Of a stretch of 64,000 nt of DNA, positions 16,372 through 25,200 are shown in pieces; position 1 is the first letter of the stretch, and the number at the start of each line of letters is the position of its first letter. The translations under genes were made by a program, and so were the position numbers. A model generated the notes under the pieces. That model was not told the DNA's origin. It worked only from the letters and a program-made list of their open reading frames with translations, and ran no database searches. Where the stretch lies: NCBI GenBank assembly GCA_003533505.1, contig DQGD01000001.1, positions 107,494-171,493 of the forward strand, read 5' to 3'. This stretch comes from Clostridiales bacterium. Lineage in GTDB: Bacteria > Bacillota > Clostridia > Christensenellales > Pumilibacteraceae.

Positions 16372-18732
16372 TCAATGCTTGTTGTACTTGTTTTTGAGTG
16401 CGGCAAGCATGTCGTCGAGCGATTTTTCCTCTCTTTTCGGGCGGTTGTCGCGATTGAAATTGCGGTTATCGCGATTGCCGCCGCGGTTGTCGCGGTTGAA
16501 GTTACGGTTGTCGCGGCTATGGTTGTCGGCTTTTTCTCTCGAAGCGCCGCCTGCCGGGCGTTGCGACACGAAGCCGCTCGCCTGCTTGATGGACAAGTTG
16601 ATGCGCTGTTTTACGGGGTCGACGCCGATGACTTTGACCTTCACTACCTGACCGACGGACAACGCCTCGCTGGGGTGCTTTATAAAGCGGTCGGAGATTT
16701 CGGAAACGTGGACGAGCCCGTCGTGGTGCACGCCGATGTCGACGAACGCGCCGAAGTCGATGACGTTTCTCACCGTGCCGGTAAGCTCCATGCCCTCTTT
16801 CAAATCCTTCATGTCCATAAGGTCGGCGCGAAGAACGGGAGCCGGGAGGTCGGCGCGAATGTCCCTGCCTGGCTTCAGAATTTCCTCCACAATGTCGTGA
16901 AGCGTGAGCGCGCCCACGCCGATTTCCTCCGCGACCTTTTCCTCGCCGTCGGCTTTTACCTTGGCTTTGAGGTCGCCGAGTCCGCCGCTCTTGACGTCGT
17001 CGTCGGTGTAGCCGTATTTTTTAAGCAGCTTTTCCGCCGCCTCGTAGCTCTCGGGGTGAACGCCCGTGTTGTCGAGCACGCTGTCGCCGCCTTGGATTCG
17101 CAAAAAGCCTGCGCACTGCTGGAACGCCTTGGGTCCGAGCTTGCCGACTTCCAGCAGCTGGCGGCGATCGGTGAACGGCGTTTTCGCGCGGTAGGCGACT
17201 ATGTTTTTCGCAATCGAAGTGTTAAGCCCCGAAACGTAGGCGAGCAGGCTGTAGGAAGCGGTGTTGAGGTCGACGCCCACGCTGTTCACGCAGTCCTCGA
17301 CTACGCCCTCAAGCACTTCGGTGAGCCGTTTTTGCGGCATGTCGTGCTGATACTGCCCTACGCCTATTGACTTGACGTCGATTTTGATGAGCTCCGCCAG
17401 GGGGTCCATGAGGCGGCGAGCAATCGACACCGCGCTTCTCACCGTCACGTCCTCGTTCGGGAACTCTTCGGTGCCCAGCTTGCTTGCCGAATAGACCGAC
17501 GCGCCGGCTTCGTTCACCACCATGTACTGCACTTTTCTCGGGCAGTCCTTGATAAGGTCGGCAACGAAAATCTCCGACTCCTTGGAAGCCGTGCCGTTGC
17601 CTATCGAAATGACGTCGGCGTTGTATTTCTTTATCAGTCCCAGCATCACGCGCTTTGCCTCTTCGGTCTTGTTCTGCGGCGGCGTGGGGAAAATGACCGT
17701 GTGGTCGAGCATGTTTCCGCTCTGGTCGATGACGGCAATCTTGCAACCCGTGCGGTACGCCGGGTCGAGTCCGATGATTACCTTGCCCTTGAGCGGCGGC
17801 TGCATGAGAAGCGGTTTGAGGTTGACCTCGAACATCTTTATCGCCTGCTCGTTGGCTTTGTCGGTGAGCTCGTTTCGCACTTCGCGCTCGATTGACGGGA
17901 AAATCAGGCGGTCGTAGCTGTCCTCTATCGCCTCGCTCATTTCCTTGTCGAACGCGCTCGGCTTCATGAATTTAGCCTTGATTTTCTCCACCGCTCTGTC
18001 GTTGTCGCAAGCAACGGTAACTTTCAGGCACTCGTCCTTTTCGCCGCGGTTGAGCGCGAGTATGCGGTGCGACGGCAGCGTCTTGATTTTCTCGGAGAAC
18101 TCCTTGTACATTTCGTACACGTTTAATTTCTCCTTATCCTCCTGCTTGTCGTTGAACGCGGAAGAAACCGTGCCCTCCTCCATGATAAACTCGCGCAGAG
18201 CCTTGCGGATTTCCGCGTCGTCGGAAACGCGCTCGGCGATTATGTCTTTCGCGCCGTTAATCGCGTCCTCGGCGGAAGCGACGCCCTTTTCCTCGTCGAT
18301 ATATTCCGAGGCAAGCGCGGTAAGGTCGCACTCTTTCATCTCCTGCGCGAAAATAATATCAGCAAGCGGCTCGAGTCCGCGCTCGACAGCCACCGACGCG
18401 CGCGTCTTTTTCTTCTGCTTATACGGGCGGTAAACGTCCTCCACCTCGGTGAGCGTGACCGCCTTGTCGAGAGCGGCGGCGAGCTCGTCCGTCCACTTGC
18501 CCTGCCCCTCGATGGCGGCGCGCACCTCGTCCTTACGCGCGGTAAGGTTTTTGAGATAGGTAAGTCTGTCCGAAAAATCGCGCAGCAGCTCGTCGGACTG
18601 ACCGCCGTGCATTTCCTTGCGGTAACGCGCGATAAACGGTATGGTGTTGCCCTCCTCTATGAGGTCGACGATGTTCGCGGCGTAGGCAGGCTTGAGGTTA
18701 AATTCTTCGCTGAGTTTTGCTTTGATGTCCAT
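16372..18732 (-). CDS. tex: Tex-family RNA-binding transcription accessory protein
   Basis: A 786-residue protein from ATG 18730-18732 (MDIKAKLSEEF), chosen over an upstream in-frame ATG because AAAGGA lies just before it. Domains in order: Tex N-terminal helical region (with IPFIARYRKEMHGGQSDELL), YqgF/RNase H-like domain (GLDPAYRTGCKIAVID), helix-hairpin-helix repeats (LNTASYSLLAYVSGLN), and a C-terminal S1 domain (GMELTGTVRNVIDFGAFVDI). Tex proteins bind RNA/DNA and act in transcription or RNA surveillance. Odd feature: the C-terminal tail carries a repetitive Arg/Asn-rich stretch (RDNRNFNRDN units) before a conserved DDMLAALKNKYNKH end, perhaps an extra RNA-binding tail. Confidence 0.95.
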   Translation of the reverse strand: MDIKAKLSEEFNLKPAYAANIVDLIEEGNTIPFIARYRKEMHGGQSDELLRDFSDRLTYLKNLTARKDEVRAAIEGQGKWTDELAAALDKAVTLTEVEDVYRPYKQKKKTRASVAVERGLEPLADIIFAQEMKECDLTALASEYIDEEKGVASAEDAINGAKDIIAERVSDDAEIRKALREFIMEEGTVSSAFNDKQEDKEKLNVYEMYKEFSEKIKTLPSHRILALNRGEKDECLKVTVACDNDRAVEKIKAKFMKPSAFDKEMSEAIEDSYDRLIFPSIEREVRNELTDKANEQAIKMFEVNLKPLLMQPPLKGKVIIGLDPAYRTGCKIAVIDQSGNMLDHTVIFPTPPQNKTEEAKRVMLGLIKKYNADVISIGNGTASKESEIFVADLIKDCPRKVQYMVVNEAGASVYSASKLGTEEFPNEDVTVRSAVSIARRLMDPLAELIKIDVKSIGVGQYQHDMPQKRLTEVLEGVVEDCVNSVGVDLNTASYSLLAYVSGLNTSIAKNIVAYRAKTPFTDRRQLLEVGKLGPKAFQQCAGFLRIQGGDSVLDNTGVHPESYEAAEKLLKKYGYTDDDVKSGGLGDLKAKVKADGEEKVAEEIGVGALTLHDIVEEILKPGRDIRADLPAPVLRADLMDMKDLKEGMELTGTVRNVIDFGAFVDIGVHHDGLVHVSEISDRFIKHPSEALSVGQVVKVKVIGVDPVKQRINLSIKQASGFVSQRPAGGASREKADNHSRDNRNFNRDNRGGNRDNRNFNRDNRPKREEKSLDDMLAALKNKYNKH

Positions 18733-18793
18733 TAGCTTTTCCTTTCGGGTTATTTGCGCGGCGTTGGGTTTAATTAAAATCCGCGACTGCTCT

Positions 18794-18822
18794 ATTGTAC
18801 TCCATTTTGTAAATAAAAGCAA
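18794..18822 (-). promoter_or_regulatory. Promoter of tex
   Basis: On the minus strand, TTGCTT (18817-18822) and TACAAT (18794-18799) with a 17-bp spacer, about 60 bp before the chosen start. Confidence 0.6.
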
Positions 18823-18888
18823 ACGTTTTTTTGCAATCGGGCATAATCCCGAGGCTATGGTAATAGATTGTTATACGGAGGTGCGCCG

Positions 18889-19155
18889 ATGGAAAACGCA
18901 AAACCCGAAGTTAGTCATTCTCTTACGCTCGAAAACCGCTCGAAGTGTGCCATGACGGGCATTCGCGAGGTGCTGTCCTATTCGCCGCGCGAAGTCGCGC
19001 TCTCGTCCTCGAACGGGCGGCTGACGATTACGGGCGAGGGGCTTAAAATCGTCAGATTCAACGAGCTCGACGGCTCGCTCTCGCTGTCGGGCAAGGTGAA
19101 CGCCGTCCGCTACGACGAGCAAAAGCCGCCTATTCTCAAGCGCATCTTCAAATGA
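18889..19155 (+). CDS. yabP: YabP-like spore protein
   Basis: An 88-residue protein with the YabP/YqfC fold pattern: SLTLENRSKCAMTGIREVLS, SPREVALSSSNGRLTITGEG, LKIVRFNELDGSLSLSGKVN. YabP is made under sigma-E in the mother cell and is required for spore cortex formation. The start at 18889 is set by a GGAGGT ribosome-binding site at 18877-18882. The stop overlaps the start of the next gene (ATGA), the yabP-yabQ coupling known from Bacillus and Clostridium. YqfC is the alternative homologue, but the partner gene favours YabP. Confidence 0.85.
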   Translation: MENAKPEVSHSLTLENRSKCAMTGIREVLSYSPREVALSSSNGRLTITGEGLKIVRFNELDGSLSLSGKVNAVRYDEQKPPILKRIFK

Positions 19156-19469
19156 GCGAAATAGGCGTATTCTGCCTGTGCATAGCCTCGGGGATTGTCG
19201 CGCGGCTGGCGTTCTTGCCGGCGAGCGCGGTGGCAAAACGCGGCGGAGCTTTGGCGATTTTTCTCGCCGACTTCGCCTGCGCGGTAATCGGCGGCATACC
19301 GTTCTCGCTGGTGCTCGGGTACTTTAACTACGGCATTGCGGCGGCTTACACCGTGCTCGGCTTCGACGTGGGGCTTCTGCTGCCCTCGCTAGTAAAGCTA
19401 ATCCCCTCGCGCCTGAGGAAAAAAAGAAAACCCGAAAAAACCGAAAAAGTCGCGGAAAAACGTTTGTAA
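19152..19469 (+). CDS. yabQ: YabQ-like spore cortex membrane protein
   Basis: A 105-residue membrane protein with about three hydrophobic segments (IGVFCLCIASGIVARLAFL, LAIFLADFACAVIGGIPFSL, YGIAAAYTVLGFDVGLLLPS) and a basic C-terminal tail (RLRKKRKPEKTEK). Position directly after yabP with a 4-bp overlap, size and topology match YabQ, a mother-cell membrane protein needed for cortex assembly. Sequence identity to known YabQ is weak by eye, so the name rests partly on context. In Bacillus divIC follows; here it does not. Confidence 0.7.
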   Translation: MSEIGVFCLCIASGIVARLAFLPASAVAKRGGALAIFLADFACAVIGGIPFSLVLGYFNYGIAAAYTVLGFDVGLLLPSLVKLIPSRLRKKRKPEKTEKVAEKRL

Positions 19470-19484
19470 ATTCCGCGGCTTTTA
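19448..19484 (+). terminator. Terminator overlapping the end of yabQ
   Basis: Stem AGTCGCGGAA / TTCCGCGGCT (one G-U pair) followed by TTTT. Its left arm lies inside the last codons of yabQ. Confidence 0.6.
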
Positions 19485-19493
19485 ATGTACAAT
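19464..19493 (+). promoter_or_regulatory. Promoter of the sugar-phosphate isomerase-like gene
   Basis: TTGTAA (19464-19469) and TACAAT (19488-19493) with an 18-bp spacer. The -35 box sits in the loop of the yabQ terminator. Confidence 0.55.
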
Positions 19494-19539
19494 AGCTGTG
19501 TGGCACCCGAGAGCTTACCTGCCGCAAAAGGAGCATAAG

Positions 19540-20454
19540 ATGAAGACAGGCGTAATTTCCGAGGATTTTCAGCGCGCGTTCGGCGACGAAGGACGCTTCG
19601 GCAATAAAAAGATTTTCGACGACATCAAAGCAATCGGCTTTGACGGCGTGGACTACACGATAGGCTATACCGGGCATTGCCAAGACCCGATTTTCTCCGA
19701 GGCACGCGGAGTCTGGGTAAAGAAATTCGGCGACGTTGCGGCTGCGCTTCGCTCGAGCGGACTTACGGCGTTTCAGACCCACGCGACGTTCCCCACCGAC
19801 CGCTTCGCCCCGGGCGAGTTCGACGAAAAGTGTCTCGACCTGTTCAGAAAGGAAATCGAGGTCACGGCTATGCTTGGCGCGCCCTATATCGTCATTCACC
19901 CCATCAATATCGCCGTAAACCGCCGCCGCAAGGACGAGGATTTTGCCGCGAACATGCGAGCTTTTGAAATGCTTGACCTCGTGCTGTCCGAATTCGGCGT
20001 AAAGCTCGGCGTGGAAAACATGTTCGTGTGGGACAGCGTGCGCCACCGCAACTGCCCGACGGGCTGCTCCGCTCCCGAGGATATGATAGCCTATATCGAC
20101 GGCGCGCACTCGCCCAATTTCGTGGGCTGTCTGGACACCGGGCACATGTTCATTAACGCAATCGAGCCTGCGGAAGCGGTGAGAACGCTGGGCTCGCGGC
20201 TGAAGCTGCTGCACGTCCACGACAACGACGGCAGCCACGATTTGCACGCCGCTCCCGGCACGGGCAAAATCGATTGGGCAGACTTTGCGAGGGCGCTCGG
20301 AGAAGTAGGCTACGACGGCGCGATGTGCCTTGAAACCTCCTTTAAGCCCGCGGGCAATATCGCGCCGGAACTTATGTGGGATTACGCGCGTTTCGCCCAT
20401 GCTGTCGCGCGGAAAATCGCCGACATCGCCGAAGCCACGCCGAAAAAAGCCTGA
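19540..20454 (+). CDS. Sugar phosphate isomerase/epimerase-like TIM-barrel protein
   Basis: A 304-residue protein of the xylose-isomerase-like TIM-barrel family (AP endonuclease 2 fold; IolE/hydroxypyruvate isomerase relatives). Visible motifs are FQTHATFPTDRF, YIVIHPINIA, LGVENMFVWD with the metal-binding Glu, VGCLDTGHMF with the Asp/His metal ligands, and LLHVHDNDGSHDLH. A divalent metal is therefore likely bound. The start at 19540 is set by AAAAGGAG; an upstream in-frame ATG at 19498 has no such site. The substrate is not clear. Monocistronic, with its own promoter. Confidence 0.85.
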   Translation: MKTGVISEDFQRAFGDEGRFGNKKIFDDIKAIGFDGVDYTIGYTGHCQDPIFSEARGVWVKKFGDVAAALRSSGLTAFQTHATFPTDRFAPGEFDEKCLDLFRKEIEVTAMLGAPYIVIHPINIAVNRRRKDEDFAANMRAFEMLDLVLSEFGVKLGVENMFVWDSVRHRNCPTGCSAPEDMIAYIDGAHSPNFVGCLDTGHMFINAIEPAEAVRTLGSRLKLLHVHDNDGSHDLHAAPGTGKIDWADFARALGEVGYDGAMCLETSFKPAGNIAPELMWDYARFAHAVARKIADIAEATPKKA

Positions 20455-20493
20455 CTCTTTCTTAACCGTCATAATAACTTCAAAAATAAACAT

Positions 20494-20538
20494 GCCGACG
20501 GACGCTTCCGCATACAGGAAACGCCCGTCGGCTGTTTT
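20494..20538. terminator. Bidirectional terminator between the isomerase gene and the rubredoxin gene
   Basis: Stem GCCGACGG / CCGTCGGC around a 28-nt inner region with a further GCGT-like pairing (TTCC/GGAA), followed by TGTTTT on the + strand. Confidence 0.65.
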
Positions 20539-20588
20539 ATATGACTCTCTGTCAATCTTAAATGGGTTTCGGATTTAACGCCGAAGTT

Positions 20589-20741
20589 CTACTCTTCCTC
20601 GAAAAATTCCTTTTCGAGTCCGCATACCGGGCATAAGAAATCATCGGGAACGTCCTCCCATTTCGTGCCGGGTGCAATGCCGTTATCGGGATCGCCGAGC
20701 GCTTCGTCGTAAATATATCCGCACGGGCATACGTATTTCAT
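20589..20741 (-). CDS. Rubredoxin with a C-x-C first knuckle
   Basis: A 50-residue protein from ATG 20739-20741: [20 protein letters not shown], then [20 protein letters not shown] and [10 protein letters not shown]. The fold motifs [14 protein letters not shown]-x-P-D-D and CPVCG are those of rubredoxin, a mononuclear iron electron carrier that feeds rubrerythrin. The first knuckle has one residue between the cysteines (Cys5-Pro-Cys7-Gly) instead of the normal two. It is the last gene of the perR-rbr-bfd cluster, 17 bp after the BFD gene. Confidence 0.93.
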   Translation of the reverse strand: MKYVCPCGYIYDEALGDPDNGIAPGTKWEDVPDDFLCPVCGLEKEFFEEE

Positions 20742-20758
20742 AGTTATTTTCTCCTTCG

Positions 20759-20956
20759 CTATTTATTCATCATTATTCGCGAAATCGCGTCGATTATTTT
20801 GTCGTGACAGCCGCCGCATCCGGTCGTGCAATGCGTTATTTTTTGTACGTCCTCAAACGCTTTTTCCACATCGTCGAACGTTTTTTTGCCGTAAAGCGCG
20901 CTCTCTACGTCGGCATACGTCACTTGCTTACAATTGCAGATAACGTAGTTTTCCAT
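20759..20956 (-). CDS. BFD-like [2Fe-2S]-binding protein
   Basis: A 65-residue protein with the bacterioferritin-associated ferredoxin pattern: Cys7-x-Cys9 in [17 protein letters not shown] and Cys47-x2-Cys50 in CTTGCGGC, with a helical segment between. Such domains hold a [2Fe-2S] cluster and pass electrons. Position between rubrerythrin and rubredoxin, 5 bp after the rubrerythrin stop, suggests a role in the electron path to rubrerythrin. Stand-alone BFD proteins also serve in iron release from ferritin, so this role is an inference. Confidence 0.88.
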   Translation of the reverse strand: MENYVICNCKQVTYADVESALYGKKTFDDVEKAFEDVQKITHCTTGCGGCHDKIIDAISRIMMNK

Positions 20957-20961
20957 AAGTA

Positions 20962-21489
20962 TTACTTGAAATATCTGTCGAGTAAGCCCTTGAAGCCTGC
21001 GCCGTGGCGCGCTTCGTCCTTCGCCATTTCGTGAACGGTGTCGTGGATAGCGTCGTAACCGAGCTGCTTTGCGCGTACCGCGAGGTCAAGCTTGCCCTTG
21101 CATGCGCCGCCCTCCGCCATATAGCGAAGCTCGAGATTCTTTTTCGTGGAGTCGGTGACGACTTCGCCCAGAAGCTCGGCAAATTTAGCCGCGTGTTCCG
21201 CTTCCTCGAACGCGTAGCGCTTGTACGCCTCGGCAATCTCGGGATAGCCCTCGCGTTCGGCGACTCTCGCCATGGCAAGGTACATGCCAACCTCGGTGCA
21301 CTCGCCCGTGAAGTTTTCCCTCAGTCCCTGCATGACCTCGGCGTCCTCCACTTTGCCGTCGCCGACGTGGTGCTCGCAAGCCCAGCTCGTCTTGCTCTCG
21401 TCGATTGCCTCGAATTTCTTGGCTCCGCACTGCGGACATACCGTTACGTCGTCCTCTACAACGCATCCGCATACCAAACATCTTTTCAT
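20962..21489 (-). CDS. rbr: Reverse-order rubrerythrin (NADH peroxidase component)
   Basis: A 175-residue protein with the rubredoxin domain first (Cys4, Cys7, Cys18, Cys21 in MKRCLVCGC...[10 protein letters not shown]) and the four-helix diiron domain second ([78 protein letters not shown]). This domain order is the clostridial 'reverse rubrerythrin', which reduces hydrogen peroxide and oxygen with electrons from NADH through rubredoxin. It is downstream of perR (66-bp gap) and upstream of a BFD protein and a rubredoxin, a complete peroxide-detoxifying set. Confidence 0.95.
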   Translation of the reverse strand: MKRCLVCGCVVEDDVTVCPQCGAKKFEAIDESKTSWACEHHVGDGKVEDAEVMQGLRENFTGECTEVGMYLAMARVAEREGYPEIAEAYKRYAFEEAEHAAKFAELLGEVVTDSTKKNLELRYMAEGGACKGKLDLAVRAKQLGYDAIHDTVHEMAKDEARHGAGFKGLLDRYFK

Positions 21490-21555
21490 AACCTAATCCT
21501 CCGTAATTGGTTTAATTTTATCTACGAAACGCCGTTTCCTCGGCGCAATTCGTCG

Positions 21556-21969
21556 TTATTTCAGGCGCGATTCCTTCGCGCAGTCGGGGCACAGCCCGTA
21601 AAGTATCGATTTTTCTTCCTCTACCTCGTACCCCAGCTCCTCCACCGTTTTCGTGAGCGGCGAGCCGATAAACAAGTCGCTTATTCGTCCGCAGTGCCGG
21701 CACACGAAATGCGCGTGATCCGACACGTCCGCGTCGTAATGAATACTGCCCAGCGAGGTTTCCAAGGTCACTACCCTGCCTTCGTCTACCAGCGCGCGCA
21801 GGTTCCTGTAAACCGTCGCCACGCCTATGCCCGGGAGCTTGTCCTTGATCATCGCGAGTATCGCGTCCACGTCCGGGTGTGCCGCAGTCCCTTTCAGCGT
21901 TTCGTAAATCACTTCGCGCTGCAAGGAGCCTCGCCGCTTGCCGTTCACTTGTTCGTTGTTTGTGCTCAT
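21556..21969 (-). CDS. perR: Peroxide-responsive Fur-family repressor PerR
   Basis: A 137-residue Fur-family regulator. The winged helix has GIGVATVYRNLRAL as recognition region. Structural zinc cysteines are Cys90/Cys93 (CRHC) and the C-terminal CPDC pair. The regulatory metal ligands of PerR are all present with the same spacing as in B. subtilis: His31, Asp79, His85, His87 and Asp98. The Asp at position 98 (where Fur has Glu) supports PerR over Fur. It leads the rbr-bfd-rubredoxin operon, and a Fur/PerR box lies over its start of transcription, so it probably represses itself and the operon until peroxide oxidises its iron-bound histidines. No good ribosome-binding site precedes the ATG. 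Confidence 0.92.
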   Translation of the reverse strand: MSTNNEQVNGKRRGSLQREVIYETLKGTAAHPDVDAILAMIKDKLPGIGVATVYRNLRALVDEGRVVTLETSLGSIHYDADVSDHAHFVCRHCGRISDLFIGSPLTKTVEELGYEVEEEKSILYGLCPDCAKESRLK

Positions 21970-22016
21970 TTTTTTGCGATCGATACCGTGTAAGAGTTTC
22001 GATAATGCATCGTTAA

Positions 22017-22039
22017 GTGATAACGATTATCATTATCAC
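22017..22039 (-). promoter_or_regulatory. Fur/PerR box
   Basis: The 19 bases at 22019-22037 match the classical Fur-box consensus (GATAATGATAATCATTATC) at 17 of 19 positions. The outer palindrome GTGATAA...TTATCAC spans 22017-22039. A 7-1-7 PerR-type element TGATAAC-G-ATTATCA is at 22018-22032. It covers the predicted transcription start of perR. Confidence 0.88.
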
Positions 22040-22043
22040 CTAT

Positions 22044-22072
22044 ATAATACACTTCTTTTCGGTCTTTGTCAA
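22044..22072 (-). promoter_or_regulatory. Promoter of the perR operon
   Basis: On the minus strand, a perfect TTGACA (22067-22072) and TATTAT (22044-22049) with a 17-bp spacer. The leader is about 70 nt. Confidence 0.8.
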
Positions 22073-22206
22073 GGGTTTTTTATAAAATTAAAAAAATTTT
22101 TTTGTAAGACGCGGACGGGACACGGATTAGCCGCGGCAATAGAGTTCTCCGACGGCGCGAATTACCGTCAACGGCGAACACTAAATACTCGCGGCTTAAA
22201 TACGCG

Positions 22207-22238
22207 AAAAGGTCGCGACGTTTAAGCCGCAACCTTTT
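22207..22238 (-). terminator. Terminator of the BspA-like gene
   Basis: On the minus strand, stem GGTTGCG / CGCGACC (one G-U pair) followed by TTTT, about 30 bp after the stop codon. Confidence 0.65.
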
Positions 22239-22269
22239 TCAGCCTGTTTTCTTTATGTTGTCTTGCTTT

Positions 22270-25200
22270 TTATTCGGCGACGTAGGTAACGGTAACCCTA
22301 GTCAGCTCGTTGTACCATAAATCATCCTTGGCAATCGCTTCCCACTGCTCCCGTGTTCCGATAAAGTTTATCTTAAGCTCGATAACGTCGCGTTCGGCGA
22401 CGGCGAATGCGACTCTGCCGATGCCGTCTATCGTCCTGCCGGTGCTTAGCGTGATTCGGGTGGGTTCGATTGCCGCCGAGGGAATCGTAATCTGCGTGAT
22501 GTCGGCTCTTCTGCTAAACGCAGCGACGTACACCCTGTACTTGCTTCCGTTAAAGCTCTCGGGCAACGTGACTTTTCCGCCCTCGCCCTCATAGGTAATC
22601 AGGAGGTTGATTGCTTTGCTGCCGTCCGTCACCGTCAGGAACACAAAGCCGTCGGCGGTTCTGGTGATTGCGGAGCTCGTACCTATCGAGAGAGCATGGT
22701 CGGCTATATTGCCGTATGCCGCGCTGTAGGAAGCGACGTCGAGCGAGCTGTGATTGACGATGTCGTAAAGCCTTACGCAATTCAGGAACGCGTAGTTGCC
22801 GATATACATCACGGAACTTCCGAGCTCGACGGTGTACATATAGCCGCACTCGCGGAACGCGGACGCGCCGATATACGTCACGGAATCGGGAATGCTAATC
22901 GAAGTGAGCTTGCAATTATGGAAAGCATAGTCTGCGATTTGCTTCGTCGAGGAGCTTATCGTACACTTCTTAGCCGTCTTGTCGATTGCGCCGATAAGAA
23001 TGATATACGGGTTTTCGGCGTTTCCGAGGTAGTAGCAGCCGTCTTTTTCGTTGTAGCCGTCGAACGCAAGCCCGAAAGTCAAATTGCGTATATTCGCGAT
23101 AATACCGTTTACCGTGACGGTTTTGAGCGTAGCGGTTAAGAACGCTTGCTCTCCTACCGCCGCGACGGAGGCAGGAATGTTTATCGACGTGATTGCGGAG
23201 TCTTTGAATGCGTACCCACCGATTTCGAATAAGCCGTCGGGAAGGTTGACGGACGCCACGTCGCTATTCGCAAAGGCGTACTCGCCGATGTACAGAAGCG
23301 TAGAGGGCAGCGTTATCCTCTTTATGCCCCTTTTGTTCTGAAAAGCATTGGCGCGAATGTGCGTTACGCCCTCGGGAACGGTCAGATTCTCGTGCGTTTC
23401 GCCGTTTTTATCGACGTAAGTCACGAGATAAACGCGAGCGGCCTCTTTGTCGTCGCCCGGCACGGTCAATGTAACGCAACCGTTCTCATGATAGACGAGC
23501 GAACTCGTCGCGCTTGCGTCGTTCTTGATGACGAGCACGTCGGCGAACATCGCATTGGTGTTGCTGACGGTCATTTTAGTCGAACGATTGATGACCTCGA
23601 CGAGCTTCGGACAGTAGTCAAACGCGCCGTCGGCAAGGTTTTTCATGCCGGTGCCGAACGTAACCGTGAGGAGGTTAATGCAGCTGCCGAACGCGTTTCC
23701 TCCGATACTGGTAACAGTATCGGGAACAGTCAGCTCGGTAAGACTCGAGAAATTGAAAAACGCGTTGTTCTTTATGTTGTTCACGTCGTTGAGGTTGACG
23801 GTCTTAATCTTATAGTGCTCGCGGCACTTGTAGAACGCGTAGGACTCCACGCCGTAGAGACCATCGGGAAGCGTGACGTCATAGGTGGTCTCGGCGTACT
23901 GCGGCAGATATTTTATCACCCATCTGCGGTTCATGCTGTCAGTGCGGATAAAATAGCAGCCCTCTTTTTTGATTTTGCTCTCGGTATCTTCGCTGTAGTA
24001 AACGTCCATTTCGTCGGAGATACTGTATCTGCGCAATCCGCCGAACGTGTAGCCCACTTTTGTCTCGATTGCCGTTTCAAGCTCCGGGGAGAGAATGCGC
24101 AGTTCTCTGATTGTGTGACAGCCGGAAAAAATATCGCTTTTCGTAAACGTTTTGCTGTCTTTGTCATAGCTCGCGATTTCGCCGCCGATATCGGTATTGC
24201 CGTAACCGATAGTGACCTTGACGAGGTTGCGGAGATTTTTGAACGCGGCGGTGGTTATGTTACCTAATCTCGCCTGAACGTCCAGCGTGTATATCGCGTC
24301 CTCTTTCCCCTCGAAGCAGTCGTCGTCAACGCCGATAACGGCATAGCCGTTATGCCACCGGGGGATAACGACGTCCTCGGAATCGCCGGCGTAGTTTGCG
24401 AGAATACAACCGACAATGTAGTCGTTTTCGTCGTGCACATATCTGTAGCCGTACACTTTCTCGGTCCACTTGGCGTAAAGCGTGATGTCTTTGGTGACAA
24501 CCAACGGGAATTCGACTCTTTTCGTAAACTCCTCGTCGAAGTACCAGCCGTCGAACTCGTAAACGTCGTCGCTGACCATAATGCCGGGTTCGTGGTTTAT
24601 TACGGCGCAATCCGTGTCGGATATATTACCGTGGTCTGTCACGAACGTGACTCTGTACGATTTCTCGAAGCGCGCGTACACATCGATATTTTCGGTAACG
24701 GTATCGATTTTGTCGAGGTCGAACACATGCTCCCATGTATCCCTGTCGTAGTACCAGCCGACAAAGCTCTTGCCGTCTCTTCCGTCCGGGGCACGCAACA
24801 TTCCCAGCATAAAGCCGTCGCGCGTGATTTCAAACTCGTATTTCTCGTCCTCGTCGACGTGGAACGTTATCGTGAACAGCATCGAGTTTTTGTACTCGGT
24901 AATATTGTTATTTGCGTCGTAGTGCCAGAAGTAACCCTCGCCCGTCGGCTCGCTCTCGGAGTACAGGTACACCAGCAGAACACGGTTCGCAAATTTAAGC
25001 TCGGGCTGCTCCGCTCCTTTGTAGTAAATCTTGTAAATGGACGAGTAGCTTGCAAAGCTGTTTGCTTCGGTAATCGAGCTCGGAACAACCACCGCGCTCA
25101 CGGCGCCGTTGTTGTACACGAAGCGCGGCGAGATTTCGTTTACGTCATAGCTCTCGTCGCCCACCGCAATCGCAGCCTTTATGTCCACTATATCGATATA

